The notes under the pieces: generated by a model
What the model was told of the DNA's origin: nothing
Database searches by the model: none
Seen by the model: the letters and a program-made list of their open reading frames with translations, nothing else
Part shown: one piece after another, positions 33,096 to 45,010 of the stretch
Layout: every line of letters begins with the position of its first letter
Numbering within the stretch: the stretch's first letter is position 1
Assembly (NCBI GenBank): GCA_949775045.1
Contig: OX459101.1
Span: forward strand, 20,093,316-20,157,315
Direction of reading: 5' to 3'
Length of the DNA stretch: 64,000 nt
From: Metridium senile
Taxonomy: Eukaryota > Cnidaria > Anthozoa > Actiniaria > Metridiidae
Program-made: the position numbers and the translations under genes

Positions 33096-33479
33096 TATTT
33101 CATCTCCATTACTATTACCAAATGGGACAATTTTGCGAATGAAAAATCAGTTACCATTTATAAATGAGAGATTTTTTTAATGTAAATTTTCAAAGAGATT
33201 TGTTATTTTTCCAAAAGTTCTATTATTCATTTTCCCGAGCTTTAAATGCGGACATGTTTACAATACAATATTCTTTTCCTTCCACCCTGATCAAGCCCGA
33301 TAATAAACTGTATCAACGCGTTCAATATTCATAATAGAGCATTAGTAACTAAAAGCCCTTATCTAGCCATCAGAACTGTACTTGTTTAACCATTTACAAT
33401 GATACAGAACTTAATTTCCGGCCCACGAACCAATTACTACTCCCACAGTAGAGAAGAACTTGTACACAGTTGAAAAGAG

Positions 33480-33670
33480 AGTTACTTACTGACGTTTAGG
33501 ACGTTAATTGATCCGTCGTCGGGGTAAAAATTGTAGCTTATATGCTGTAGAAAATAGTGTTGCTCTCAACTTATCCTTCGTTGGAGTAAAAATGGTAATT
33601 TTTACACCACATTATTCCTTCGTCGGCCAGAGTGTAACACTCCCTTTTATATGGTGTATCAGTTGCCATT
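33480..33670. repeat. 73-bp satellite, cluster 3 (mixed orientation)
   Basis: TTACTTACTGACGTTTAGGA (reverse) followed by degraded units with TTCCTTCGTCGG and CTTTTATATGGTGTATCAG, joining directly to the 70-bp satellite. Confidence 0.8.
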
Positions 33671-34065
33671 TTACTCCAATTGTTCCCTTAGAAACATCGA
33701 CACAGTCCACACTAGTTTAACCGCTAGTTATCGTACATTTTTACTCCAATTGTTTCCTTAGAAACATCGACGCAGTCCACACTAGTTTAACCGCTAGTTA
33801 TCGTACATTTTTACTCCAATTGTTTCCTTAGAAACATCGACGCAGTCCACACTAGTTTAACCGCTAGTTATCGTACATTTTTACTCCAATTGTTTCCTTA
33901 GAAACATCGACGCAGTCCACACTAGTTTAACCGCTAGTTATCGTACATTTTTACTCCAATTTTTCTCTTAGAAACATCGACGCAGTCCACACTAGTTTAA
34001 CCGCTAGTTATCGTACATTTTTATTCCAATTTTTCTCTTAGAAACCGACGCAGTCTACAATTGTC
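33670..34065 (+). repeat. 70-bp satellite, cluster 4
   Basis: Five to six almost identical units with CTCCAATTGTTTCCTTAGAA, ACATCGACGCAGTCCACACT and AACCGCTAGTTATCGTACAT at an exact 70 bp spacing. Confidence 0.95.
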
Positions 34066-35034
34066 TCAATATAATACTGAGCTATTTTGTTCATTGGTTA
34101 GATGGTCCTTTATCAAGGTTTAATGACTGGTTTTTAAAGTATATAAGAACTAAATTAACAAACGGGATTATATGGATAAGATACTCTGAGTCTTTAAGTA
34201 TGAGAAATGTGCAGAAGGTCCACATCAAAATGTCTGCCGCGAAATCAGTATTTCAACACATATTCTCACGAAAATTTCGAACTTAAAACTTAGGGAAAAA
34301 ACGCCAAAAATACTAACATTTTAACGATGATAATAATAATAAAAACTAAGAATAATAATTGATACGAAAAGAACTCTACTTAAATTTATGAATTTTAGTT
34401 TCTTTGTGGAGAAATTCCCAAAATTGTGTTCGCAATTTTTCGCTTGCACTAGTACAACAAACTATGGATTATTATAATGAACTTAAAGTTTAATTTACCT
34501 AAATTAAATAAAAATTAGTAAAATACATAAAACAATTCCTTAAATAACTACACATATTTTTGCAAAATAAAACAATTTCGAAAACATCATAATTAGAGTT
34601 ACAGCGCGCGCCATTGCTCGACATCAGACCACTTTTCAAACGCGAAATCACAATTTCTTTGTCCAAGCAAAGATTCTGATTTTCAAACTAAAAATGATAT
34701 TTCTTTATTTTGCTTGTATCCTCTCGCAGTGGGAGAACTACCTCAATACTTTTGTGATTTTATCGTGGTAAGATAGGCCTAAATCTCATATCTTTATCCA
34801 TGAACAAATTACATTGTAAGTCTGGGAAATTTTCACTGCTCTGCCAGGCTCGCTTAGATTCTTATCAGCATTCGCTCATTGCTCGCTCACTCCTAAAGAT
34901 TAACTTTTTATACAGTAGAAATGCAGAGGAAATGAAAATTAGTTTTTGTCTAGTTATTTGTGAAAAGATAAGGAGTTATTTGCCATCATAATTCTTGGTT
35001 GTCTTCTGATGAGCTGATTAAGACTATGATTTTG
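34066..35034. other. Intergenic, no gene seen
   Basis: AT-rich. Short ORFs present (e.g. 34800-34991) lack homology, start context or splice partners I can recognise. Confidence 0.5.
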
Positions 35035-35895
35035 TACGGTGAGTAATACTGACTTTTATACGGTGTATAAGTTACCATTTTTACTCCGACGAAGGATTAA
35101 CGTCCTTAAGGTCAATAAGAAACACTCTTTTATACGGTGTATAAGTTACCATTTTTACTCCGATGAAGAATTGACGTCCTAAACGTCAGTAAGTAACACT
35201 CTCTTTTATACGGTGTATAAGTTACCATTTTTACTCCGATGAAGAATTGACGTCCTAAACGTTAGTAAGAAACACTGTTTTATACGGTGTATAAGTTACT
35301 ATTTTTACTCCGATGAAGGATTAACGTCCTTAACGTCAGCAAGTAACACTCTCTTTTATACGGTGTATAAGTTACTATTTTTACTCCGACGAAGGATTAA
35401 CGTCCTAAACGTCAATAAGTAACACTCTCTTTTATACGGTGTATAAGTTAGCATTTTTACTCCTACGAAGAATTAATGTCCTAAACGTCAGTAAGTAACA
35501 CTCTCTTTTATACGGTGTATAAGTTACTATTTTTACTCCGACGAAGGATTAACGTCCTAAACGTCAGTAAGTAACACTCTCTTTTATACGGTGTATAAGT
35601 TACTATTTTTACTCCTACGAAGGATTAACGTCCTAAACGTCAGTAAGTAACACTCTCTTTTATACGGTGTATAAGTTACCATTTTTACTCCGATGAAGAA
35701 TTGACGTCCTAAACGTTAGTAAGAAACACTGTTTTATACGGTGTATAAGTTACTATTTTTACTCCGATGAAGGATTAACGTCCTTAACGTCAGCAAGTAA
35801 CACTCTCTTTTATACGGTGTATAAGTTACCATTTTTACTCCGATGAAGGATTAACGTCCTTAACGTCAGTAAGTAACACTCTTTCATACGCTGTA
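35035..35895 (+). repeat. 73-bp satellite, cluster 4 (about twelve units)
   Basis: CTCTCTTTTATACGGTGTAT, AAGTTACCATTTTTACTCCG and ACGAAGGATTAACGTCCTAA then ACGTCAGTAAGTAACA, unit ~72-77 bp. A block of about five units appears twice, suggesting a higher-order duplication. It ends 200 bp before the first coding exon of the GCM gene. Confidence 0.95.
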
Positions 35896-36096
35896 CTCAT
35901 GCAATTTCTTGTCTAGCTAAAGCACAATTTTGGGTATCCAATTAATGCCTTTTAAAACACTTATATGTATGAAAAATGTCCCAATTAAAGTCGAGAGTGC
36001 AGTGCTATTGTAACGAGTCCTATAATAGGAGGGTACTTATGCTTCACACTAACGGGTGATATTTTAATGGGACATTCATTTATAGGTACTGGACAA

Positions 36097-39000
36097 ATGG
36101 AAGCCGAAAGTATTAAAGTCATTAAGGAAGAGAAATTCTCTGATGGGGAGGAAGAGATTGAGGACGACACAAGAACGCCGCTTGAAAATACAGGTATTGG
36201 TCACGAAACACGATGTATTCTTTCACATGAAAACTCTTTTACATGAAAAATACCATGATAAATTGTCTCCCTTTTAAGGTAAGTTTTATTGCAGTGAATA
36301 CTCCAGTTTCATGTTATCTATCACCGCTGTACTATTTGACAAAAGGTGCATTTGCACAGGCTAAGCCTCGATTTGTTGTAAAAATATTCATAAATTACAA
36401 GCAAAGCATGAAAAAATGTTATTGCTCAACAATTCGATTTTGCCACGGGCCCTTGCTTTCATCCTTTTAAAAAGCGAAGTCAAATTTTTTACGGTGTTAC
36501 AAATTTCATTCTATTACCTTTCGTTTATATCAAACACCGACGCAGCCTATACTAGTTTACTCGCTAGTTTCCATTTAAGTAAAGTTAAGTTAACATTTTT
36601 TTACGGTGTTACAAATTTCATTCTATTACCTGTCGTTTATATCAAGAACACCGACGCAGCCTATACTAGTTTACTCGCTAGTTTCATGGTTTTTGCGATG
36701 TTTATTTTCTATAATCTGTGTGTTTGTGTTATAGCCCCTCTTCGTATCAACGGCGCAGAGATTGTCAGCAAGTTCAACAGTGCTTTGGCTTCCATCTTCC
36801 CCACCGACAGGTAGTCTATAGTGTCTTCTTTGACTAGTAAGAGAAAAAAAACACTAGAACCATGAAATAAAAACAAAATAGTTACTAACTAATAGTTTTT
36901 ATTTAGTGACTATTTAGTCAGTATCACTCAACCAGAAACATCAAATACAAAAGTAAGCAATACCTCATTACAACTTTACTTGTCTTTGATAGTGACTAAT
37001 AGTCACTAAAGAAGAACTATTACACAGTAGCAATTTTATTTTATTTCATGGATATAGTGTTTTCGCTCTATGACCACCATTGACTTTCATAAATAAAAAC
37101 CCAATCTTAATAAACAAGCACCACCATCAGAAAGAGCAAGCAGGAATATATATTTTTGGAAAGTTTTATTGCTATAAATATAATTCAAGTGAAGCTATTT
37201 GGAATCAAAATTACAGAGATTTGTATGTGTTCAGTGAACTGTTTCCTTGCTAGCCTCGTTGTGGTATTTTTCACACTTTTGGAATTCTCATAACTTCTCA
37301 AGAATTTGATATTTTTGTCTCAAACTATTTACTTTTGTTGATGTCATTCTAATCTATAATTTTGATGTAGTGGTTGATTAAGATATGAATGTATGGAACC
37401 AAAATTTCTGGACGGGCGACTTGCTTCGTCTAGGCAACTTGTCTGTCCTCTTGTGTTAATCGAATCGTTTATATTGTGTCCAGGCTGTCTGCGATAACTA
37501 GCAGAGAAGACGATAGAGGACTGGTGACTACACTGCCACATCTCATTCACAAGTCAGGACGGTTTGTGTGAGTATGACATTGGTTCATTGATTCGTTCAT
37601 TCACCCATCTAATAATTCATTCATTTATTTACTCATCTATTCATTCATCCATTCATTCATCCATTCATTCGTCCATCCATTCATTCATCCATCCATTCAT
37701 TCATCCATCCATTCATCCATCCATTCATTCATCCATTCATTCATTCATCCATCCATTCATTCATCCATCCATACATTCATTCATCCATTCATCCATCCAT
37801 TCGTCCATCCATCCATTCATCCATCCATCCATTCGTCCATCCATCCATTCATCCATCCATTCATCCATCCATTCGTCCATCCATCCATTCATCCATCCAT
37901 CCATTCATCCATCCATTCATTCATCCATTCATTCATTCATTCATCCATTCGTCCATCTATTCATTCATCCATCCATACATTCATCCATCTATTTATCCAT
38001 CCATTCATTCATCCATCCATTCGTCCATCTGTTCATCCATTTATTCATCTATCAATCCATTCATCCATTCATTCATCCATTCTTTCATCTATTCATTAAT
38101 TTTTTTCTTTTTCTTCTACTCTGTTCGTTATTTTTCCTTGTATGTATAACTATATTGTATTTGTTTTAGTCCATCGTTGTGGTTTCCAGATAGTTCGATT
38201 CGTAGTCCTATCTACCACCACACCTATCCATGTATAACAACTAGAACACCAGAAAACAGCCTGGTGCACTCACCCAACCAACCAACTACTAACAGCCTAC
38301 ATAGTGTAAGTGCTATGATGATGATGATGGTGATGGTGGTGATGATGATGATGGTGATGATGATGATGATGATGATAATAACCCTTGTTTCCAATCTTCA
38401 GCCTTCAGTGGAGTACGACGAGTTTAATGAATGGGTCGATGGTTCGTGTAAGCTTCGTTATTCCACATACAGCCGTGAATCGCAGGCTCACATCTCTGGC
38501 TGGGCCATGAAGTACACTAACAATCACAATAAGTATGTCTTGAAGAAGACGTGTGTCGGAGTTCTGTTATGTAGTGAAGATTGCTCGTTGCCTAATGGAT
38601 TGAAGGTTGTAGTACGACCTGCTATCTCCGATAAAGGTGAGATATGTCTTAATTACTTCTTGTTATCTTGTGTCATGTTTTTGCTTGTTTGTTTGTAACT
38701 TGCTTTCTTGTTTGTTTGATTGTTTGTTTTTTTGTTTGTTTGTTTGTTTGTTTGCTTGTTTTTTTGCTTGCTTGCTTATTTGTTTGTCTGTTTGTTTGAC
38801 TGCCTGCTTGTTTGTTTGTTTGTTTGTTTGTTTGTTTGCATGCTTGCTATTTTTTTGTTTGCTTGCTTCCTTGCTTGCTTGTTTGTCTGTTTGTTTGCGT
38901 CCTTGCTTGCTTGTTTGTTTGTTTGTTTGCGTCCTTGCTTGCTTGTTTGTCTGTTTGTTTGCTTCCTTCCTTCCTTGCTTGTTTGTTTGTTTGTTTGTTT

Positions 39001-39696
39001 GCTTGCTTGTCTATCTATCTCTTCTGTTTGTCTGATTTTTTTTGTCTCTCTTTGACTTTCGCTTTGTCTGTCTGTTTGTCTGTGTGTTTTCAGTATGATC
39101 TACCAATTGTAATCAAGACGGACTATTTATTATATCTTTTTAGTGAGAGAAAGACAAATCGGTCAGTCCTGCCCCAACGCAACCTGTGACGGTGTACTAA
39201 CACACAGAAAATGTACAGGTAACGCAAACTACACAGTAACGCAATATATATTGTAACGCAACAGTGTACAGTAACGCAACACACACAGTGATTCATTATA
39301 CAGTGTAACGCAACACACACAGTGTGTAACGCATTGTATACAGTGCTTACAGTAAACCAATATATACAGTGACGCAATGTAAAGGTAAATAATTTCTTGT
39401 CACGCAGGGAACAACGGCTATCCTGTTACGCATTTTTGGGTTCACCAAGAAGACGGTATTTACTTCGAAGCCAAGGGAACACATGATCACTTCAGGCCCC
39501 AGGCACGTAGGGCCACTCCTGACAGGAACCATAGTAGAAGTCGTATTACAACCCCTAAACAAGATGGTCCTATTGATGGTGAAGGAGATAATGACGATAA
39601 AGAAAGCCAGGTGAGAATGGAATGTAAAACTACTAATACAATGATGTCTTACAATCATGTCACAGCTAAATAGTTATCATGAATTATCAACAACAA

Positions 39697-39771
<75 letters not shown>

Positions 39772-40018
39772 CACTACCACCATCATCATCATAATCATTA
39801 CCACCATCATTATAATCATCATCACCACCATCATCATTATTATCACCATCGTCATCATTATTATCACCATCATCGTCATCATCATCATCATTATTATCAC
39901 CATCACCATCATCATTATTATCACCATCACCATCATCATTATAATCATCATTACCACCATCATTATAATCACCATCACCATCATCATTATTATCATCTCA
40001 ATCATTTTCATCATTATT

Positions 40019-40076
<58 letters not shown>

Positions 40077-43000
40077 ACTATGATCACCCAAGCCAGGGGC
40101 CTCTCCCTTTGCGTTTGGGTGTGGCAGAAACCAACCAAAAACCGAAGGGAGAGCGTACTGGGAACGTGCTGATCATCATCATCATTGATTTTTAAGTGAC
40201 GAAATTTTTTTCATTCATCTAGAAAACAAAAGAACAGAAATCACTCGACACACCAAAACGAGGACGAAAACGAAAACACAACGGTCCCCACCTTCCCCTC
40301 CCAAAGCTACTTAACCCTCACTTAACCATCGGTCAAACGTCACACACTGAGATATTACGAGGATTCTCATTGGACGAAGAAGAACAATACGTTTGCGTCA
40401 CGTTACCAGAAACTGAGCACGTGATCCAGCGGGCACTAGCGGCACGTGACCACGCATCTATATCAACATACGGAAGATTATACTTATTGTGTCAGACGTT
40501 CCCGGATGTTGTTCCTGGTTTTAATCTTCTAGAGACGAGAATAATTTCGAATGATGTGATTGGATGGCCGGTTGTCATGGCAACGTTATATCGTCAGGGT
40601 ACGAGGGAGGGTGTCATTCAGCACATGAAGACAATGGCACGCTTGTGTTCGTCACCTAGAGAAGAGATCTTCTCACCGAAGGTAATAATAATGATGATGT
40701 TGATGATGATGGTGATTGTGATGGTGGTGGTGATGGTGATTATGATGATGATGAAATATTTGAAAACTAACGACGACAATGATAATGATTACGATGATTA
40801 TGGTGAAGATAATGAAGATTATGAATATGATGCTGATGATGATAAGGATTGCGATGATGATGATTCTTATGATGACAATGAAGAGTAAAATTATGATAGC
40901 TAGTGATGATGATGATTTTTATAATCTATGACGGTTATAATGAGGATGATAACCATAATGCTGTTGGTTCAATATAATACCTATATACTCCTAACCACCA
41001 TTATCCATAACCATAACTATTACTTTCTCTAGTGGCAAATGGTCATCCACGACTTCACCCCAGAACAATCCCAGCTTGCAATCGAAGCCATCGTCAACAT
41101 GATCATCAACTCGCAAGTCCAGACTCTACTGAGAGTGTTCCAATACAAAAGCGTCAGCTCGCTCTACAAGATGTTACGAGAAAAGGTCACTAGCAGTATA
41201 CAAGGTTTCCAGTCTCACTTTGAGCTGTGTAAGAGAGAGATAATATCTCGACTACAAGACCCTGTGATGACGATGAAGTTCTGCGAGACGATGAAGAGAC
41301 TGACGGACGAGGGGTGTAGTGTACAGGAGTTTGTCAATGCTGACTGTTTGTTATCAGGTTGGTAAAACAATCATTATCATCATCATTGTCATCATCATCA
41401 TTATCATTGTTATCGTCAATATCATGATTATCATCATCGTCATTATCGTCATCATTATCATCATCATCATTATCATCATCATCATCATTGTCATCATCAT
41501 TGTCATCATCATCATTATCATTGTTATCATCAATATCATCATTATCATAATCGTCATTATCATCATCATTATCATCATCGTCATTATCATCATCATTATC
41601 ATCATCATCATTCTCATCATTCTCATCATCATCATTCTCATCATCGTCATTATCATCATCATTATCATCATCATCATCATTGTCATCATCATCATTCTCA
41701 TCATTGTCATCATCATCATTCTCATCATCATCATCATTATCATCATCACCATCATTGTTATCATTATCATCATTGTCATCATTGTTATCCTCAATATCAT
41801 CATCAACATCATTAACATATTTATTATAATCATCAACATCATCATCATTATTATCATTATCATCGTCAAAATCATCATCACAATTTTTTAATCAGCACCA
41901 TTATCATCATCATCATTATCATCATCATCATCATAATCTTCATCATCACTATTGTAACCATTGTAATCATTATCATCATCATTAACATCATCATTATGAT
42001 CACTATCATCATGATCATCATTATCATCATGCCATCATCGTCAAAATAATCATCACCATTTTTAATCAGCATCATTATCATCATCATCATAATTGTCATC
42101 ATTGTAACCATCATCACCATCATCATCATGATCATCATTCGTTCATGTCTTCATTAAAGGTTTCTTTTGATCGTTTCACAGGCTGTGCCCTGGGCTCCGT
42201 CATCAGAGAGTTCTGGAATTTCTGGGGAAGTACGTTGATTGCACCCAAAGTGTTCCCTGTGACGTCGTCGATGAGCTCATACAACGAACGAACAGAGATG
42301 TGGAGAAAATCAATAGGTAAGCAATGACGTCATAGATACATAAGTAATATATACAACCCGGGGGGGACTCCCTTAGAAAATGGATAGGGGTGCTCGACGG
42401 ACCTTTTAGGGTCGAAAATAAGACCCTCGCGTACCTTTTAGGGTCTCGAACTGTCACCTTAGCTTTTAGGGTCAGTTTTCGAACTTAAGATTATACATAT
42501 TGTAACATCTTTTAATGTGGTTGTACCTTTTTATGGTCTGAAATCAGTATTTGAGAGAATTTATGCGTACCTTTTAGGGTCATTTTCAAAACCGTCCGTC
42601 GAGCACCCCTATTTTCTAAGGGTTAGAACTCCCCCTCCCCCCGGATATACAATATTCGCGGCCGATCTGTATGCCATATACAACGGCGAGTCGACTATCT
42701 CATACAGATCGGACGCGAATATTGTATAGTACTTATGAAAGTCCAACATTAGTTCTTTCACATTTTACTAAAATTGTCAAGATAAAAGTAAATCTGGGCG
42801 AGAAAATTCAAGTTGAAACTTATGCAAATCAGGACGATTTTGTATATAATTAATATATAACCGTCACGGACGTGATTTCTTTTGTAAAATTCTCATTAAT
42901 TATTCATGAATTTTTATAAACACATCTATGATATTACACGATATATTTTTATGAAAGTCATGAATAATTCATGATAAATTGTCAAGAGAAATCATAGCCG

Positions 43001-44370
43001 TGAAGATGGTTGTATATAAGATACAAGATCGTACTGATTTGCATAAGTTTTAACTTTAATTTTTTCAGCCAGATTTACTTTTATCTTGGCAATTTTAATA
43101 AAATATGAAAGAACTAACGTTGGACTTTTATAATTACTGTACAATATTCGCGTCCGATCTGTACTAGATATACAGTGCAGAGGCGTGTCTAGGGGGTTGT
43201 CTCTAGTGGCACCGAACACCCCTTAGCGCCGTAATTACCCCTATTTTGTTTAAGACATTTAGGGACCGAACACCCCCAAATTAACATCACAAGAGCCCTT
43301 CATTTGCATTTAAGAGACTGCCTGACAAATTTCTGGATGCGTCCCTGAAGTGGCTCGTTTTTGATTCTAATAGTTATTATACAATGTGTTGTAGATTTCG
43401 AGTGGTGTTCTGACTCCAATGAAGTCACGTTACAGACCATGAGCGATGTAGTGTTCAGATGGATTAAATGTCAAAAAGACTTGTGGCCAAAAACAACCGG
43501 TGAGAAGACCTTGGTGTCAATCATGATGATGATGATGATGATGATCTTAATGAATATGGTGATGATGATGATGATGACAATGGTTTTGATGATAGTGGTG
43601 GTGGTGATTATGATGGTGATGATGAATATGATTGTTATTTTGATAGTGGCGGTAGTGATGATTATAGTGATGATGATGATGATGATGATGATGATGCTGA
43701 TTGTGATGCTGATAATGAATATGATGATGATAATGATGACTTTGATGATGATATTGATGATGATGATGAAGATGGTAAAGATGTTGAAGATGATTATGAT
43801 GTTGATGATGATGATGATGATGATAATGATGATGATAATGATTATGATGATGATGATGATGATTGTGATGATATTGATGATGATGATGAAGATGATGATA
43901 ATTTTGATGATAGTAGATCAAGGTAGTGATCATGATTGTGGTGATGATGATGATGTTGTTGGTGATGGTGATAACGATGATGGTAATGATAATGGCAATA
44001 ACCATATGATGATGATGATGATGATGATAAAGATAAAGATGAAGATGAAGATGACGAGAAAGATGATGATGATGATGATGATTATGATGATGATAAAAAA
44101 TGATGATTGAAGACGATAATTGGATATAACAACAACATGATATCATCATCATCATCATCATCACCATACCTCTAAAACTGATCATTGTTATTTGTTGTTC
44201 CCATAGTCAATCAAGACTATCCAATCATGGACCTAGCCCCAGTTCGTCCTCCGACACTGTTCGACGAAAGACGATTCCAATACCTTCGACATGGAGAGAG
44301 ACTGGGCTCTGCTTTCCACCGACCAATCACATACCGAACATTTTACATGCCCAAGATGCATTGGGTGTAA
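36097..44370 (+). CDS. gcm: GCM-domain transcription factor, copy 1 (12 exons, 697 aa)
   Basis: Exons 36097-36193, 36735-36810, 37484-37567, 38170-38305, 38402-38636, 39144-39218, 39408-39610, 40223-40681, 41033-41357, 42182-42316, 43395-43499 and 44207-44370 (TAA), all GT-AG and phase-compatible. ATG at 36097 is the first Met in the first supported exon ([14 protein letters not shown], with a sumoylation-like IKEE); an upstream exon is possible. Residues ~134-270 are a GCM DNA-binding domain: [90 protein letters not shown] and KGTHDHFRP, with the Cys/His residues expected for two zinc sites. A basic KRGRKRKH segment follows (~315). Residues ~350-697 form a conserved-looking region I do not recognise. 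Known GCM proteins are ~430-550 aa. Introns are full of microsatellites. Confidence 0.93.
36290..36440. mobile_element. Fragment of TIR element, family E, in GCM copy 1 intron 1
   Basis: CCAGTTTCATGTTATCTATC, ACCGCTG, AGGCTAAGCCTCGATTTGTT and AAGCAAAGCATGAAAAAATG match the 22.4 kb element. Confidence 0.7.
36470..36690 (+). repeat. ~110 bp repeat, two units (GCM copy 1 intron 1)
   Basis: TTTTTTACGGTGTTACAAAT, TTCATTCTATTACC, GTCGTTTATATCAA and CGACGCAGCCTATACTAGTT then TACTCGCTAGTTTC, twice. The same pair occurs at 49.86-50.08 kb, and a piece lies at the left edge of the GCM copy 2 duplication (~56.32 kb). Confidence 0.85.
37600..38100 (+). repeat. ATTC/ATCC microsatellite, GCM copy 1 intron 3
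   Basis: ATTCATCCATCC tetranucleotide run; the homologous intron of copy 2 (58.0-58.26 kb) has a shorter, more uniform run. Confidence 0.95.
38690..39030 (+). repeat. TTTG/CTTG microsatellite, GCM copy 1 intron 5
   Basis: TTTGTTTGCTTGC-type tetranucleotides; the homologue is at 59.12-59.40 kb. Confidence 0.95.
39219..39385 (+). repeat. ACAGTAACGCAA short repeat, GCM copy 1 intron 6
   Basis: Degenerate ~12-20 bp units around CAGTAACGCAACACACACAG. In copy 2 the same intron has expanded to about 410 bp (59.60-60.01 kb). Confidence 0.85.
39690..40080 (+). repeat. ATT/ATC microsatellite, GCM copy 1 intron 7
   Basis: An ATT run, then mixed ATC/ACC/ATT, then a pure ATC run. The homologue is at 60.32-60.92 kb. 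Confidence 0.95.
40690..40960 (+). repeat. GAT microsatellite, GCM copy 1 intron 8
   Basis: GATGATGATGGTG-type sequence directly after the exon 8 donor; the homologue is at 61.53-61.92 kb. Confidence 0.9.
41370..42145 (+). repeat. ATC microsatellite, GCM copy 1 intron 9
   Basis: About 775 bp of ATC/ATT/GTC trinucleotides; the homologous copy 2 array at 62.34-62.77 kb is about 430 bp. Confidence 0.95.
42354..42655. mobile_element. hAT-like MITE, ~290 bp, in GCM copy 1 only
   Basis: Termini CCCGGGGGGGACTCCCTTAG and, reverse-complemented from the right, CCGGGGGGAGGGGGAGTTC, with subterminal inverted ATAGGGGTGCTCGACGGAC. The interior has several ACCTTTTAGGGTC units. It is flanked by ATATACAA on both sides (8 bp target-site duplication). 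GCM copy 2 has the empty site (AATATAAACAATATTCGCGG), so it inserted after the duplication. An 8 bp duplication fits hAT-type elements. Confidence 0.85.
42650..43185. mobile_element. Foldback MITE, family A, in GCM copy 1 intron 10
   Basis: ACAATATTCGCGGCCGATCT at the left and its inverse CAATATTCGCGTCCGATCTG at the right. The arms of ~200 bp include AACGTTGGACTTTTATAATT, AATATGAAAGAACTAACGTT and AAATCAGGACGATTTTGTAT. GCM copy 2 carries it at the same place (62.95-63.46 kb), so it predates the duplication. Confidence 0.9.
43186..43350. repeat. Dispersed repeat fragment, GCM copy 1 intron 10
   Basis: GAGGCGTGTCTAGGGGGTTG, CCCTATTTTGTTTAAGACAT, TTAGGGACCGAACACCCCC and GACAAATTTCTGGATGCGTC. Shared with GCM copy 2 at 63.46-63.56 kb, where homology between the copies stops. 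Confidence 0.65.
43515..44175 (+). repeat. GAT microsatellite, GCM copy 1 intron 11
   Basis: About 600 bp of GATGATGAT with interspersed AAT/GGT, ending shortly before the acceptor of the last exon at 44206. Confidence 0.95.
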
Positions 44371-44489
44371 TAACGTCGCATTGTTCAATATTATATCATT
44401 ATGATGTCATCATTTATTACGTCATTTCAATGATTACAAAAATTTACAAATATAATTTCGGAAGAGCAATTGTGGGTTCTTCGTTGCAC

Positions 44490-44720
44490 AGCCTAGGCCT
44501 CAAATGTAGGTAAATTAGTCAAAGAGTAGAGACAAAACCTGTGGTATTTTTATTGTTTGTTGATACATGCATTCCCTGCCTTACGATGGGCTGTACTGAT
44601 TGTAGGTAAATTAGTCAAAGAGTAGAGACAAAACCTTTGGTATTTTTATTGTTTGTTGATACATGCATTCCTTGCCTTACGATGGGCTGTACTGATTGTA
44701 GGTAAATTAGTCAAGGAGTG
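44490..44720 (+). repeat. ~100 bp direct repeat after GCM copy 1
   Basis: TGTAGGTAAATTAGTCAAAG, AGTAGAGACAAAACCT, TTGTTGATACATGCATTCC and TTACGATGGGCTGTACTGAT occur twice, with a third partial start at ~44697; possibly in the 3' UTR. Confidence 0.85.
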
Positions 44721-45010
44721 CAACAGAGAACTCGATAATTTGCGATCTAGACATATCGCCCTTTTTAAATGCAAATATTAACTTTTTGGAATTATTTTTC
44801 AAGCAAAATTAACTAATCTAAATATTAATTCAATTTAAAAGTGACAAACTAAATATTTCGTCGCTTAATTAATTAAATCCCAATTAATTTAAATAGGAAA
44901 ACTTGTAAATAATATAATACGACAAAACTGAATAAAGAGAATTTATAAGAAATTTATAACTAAATGATATGAAGTATTTGTATTATTGATTACTACAGAT
45001 CCTTGAACTA
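44721..45010. other. Intergenic, nothing seen
   Basis: AT-rich sequence between GCM copy 1 and the next satellite; no exon, RNA or repeat supported. Confidence 0.4.

Noticed and set aside
34800..34991. Small ORF of 63 codons
   Set aside because: No recognisable domain, splice partner, start context or second copy to support it.
33670..35895. Arrays of 70-73 bp repeats that resemble CRISPR in regularity
   Set aside because: There are no unique spacers between units, the repeats are contiguous, and the DNA is from an animal.
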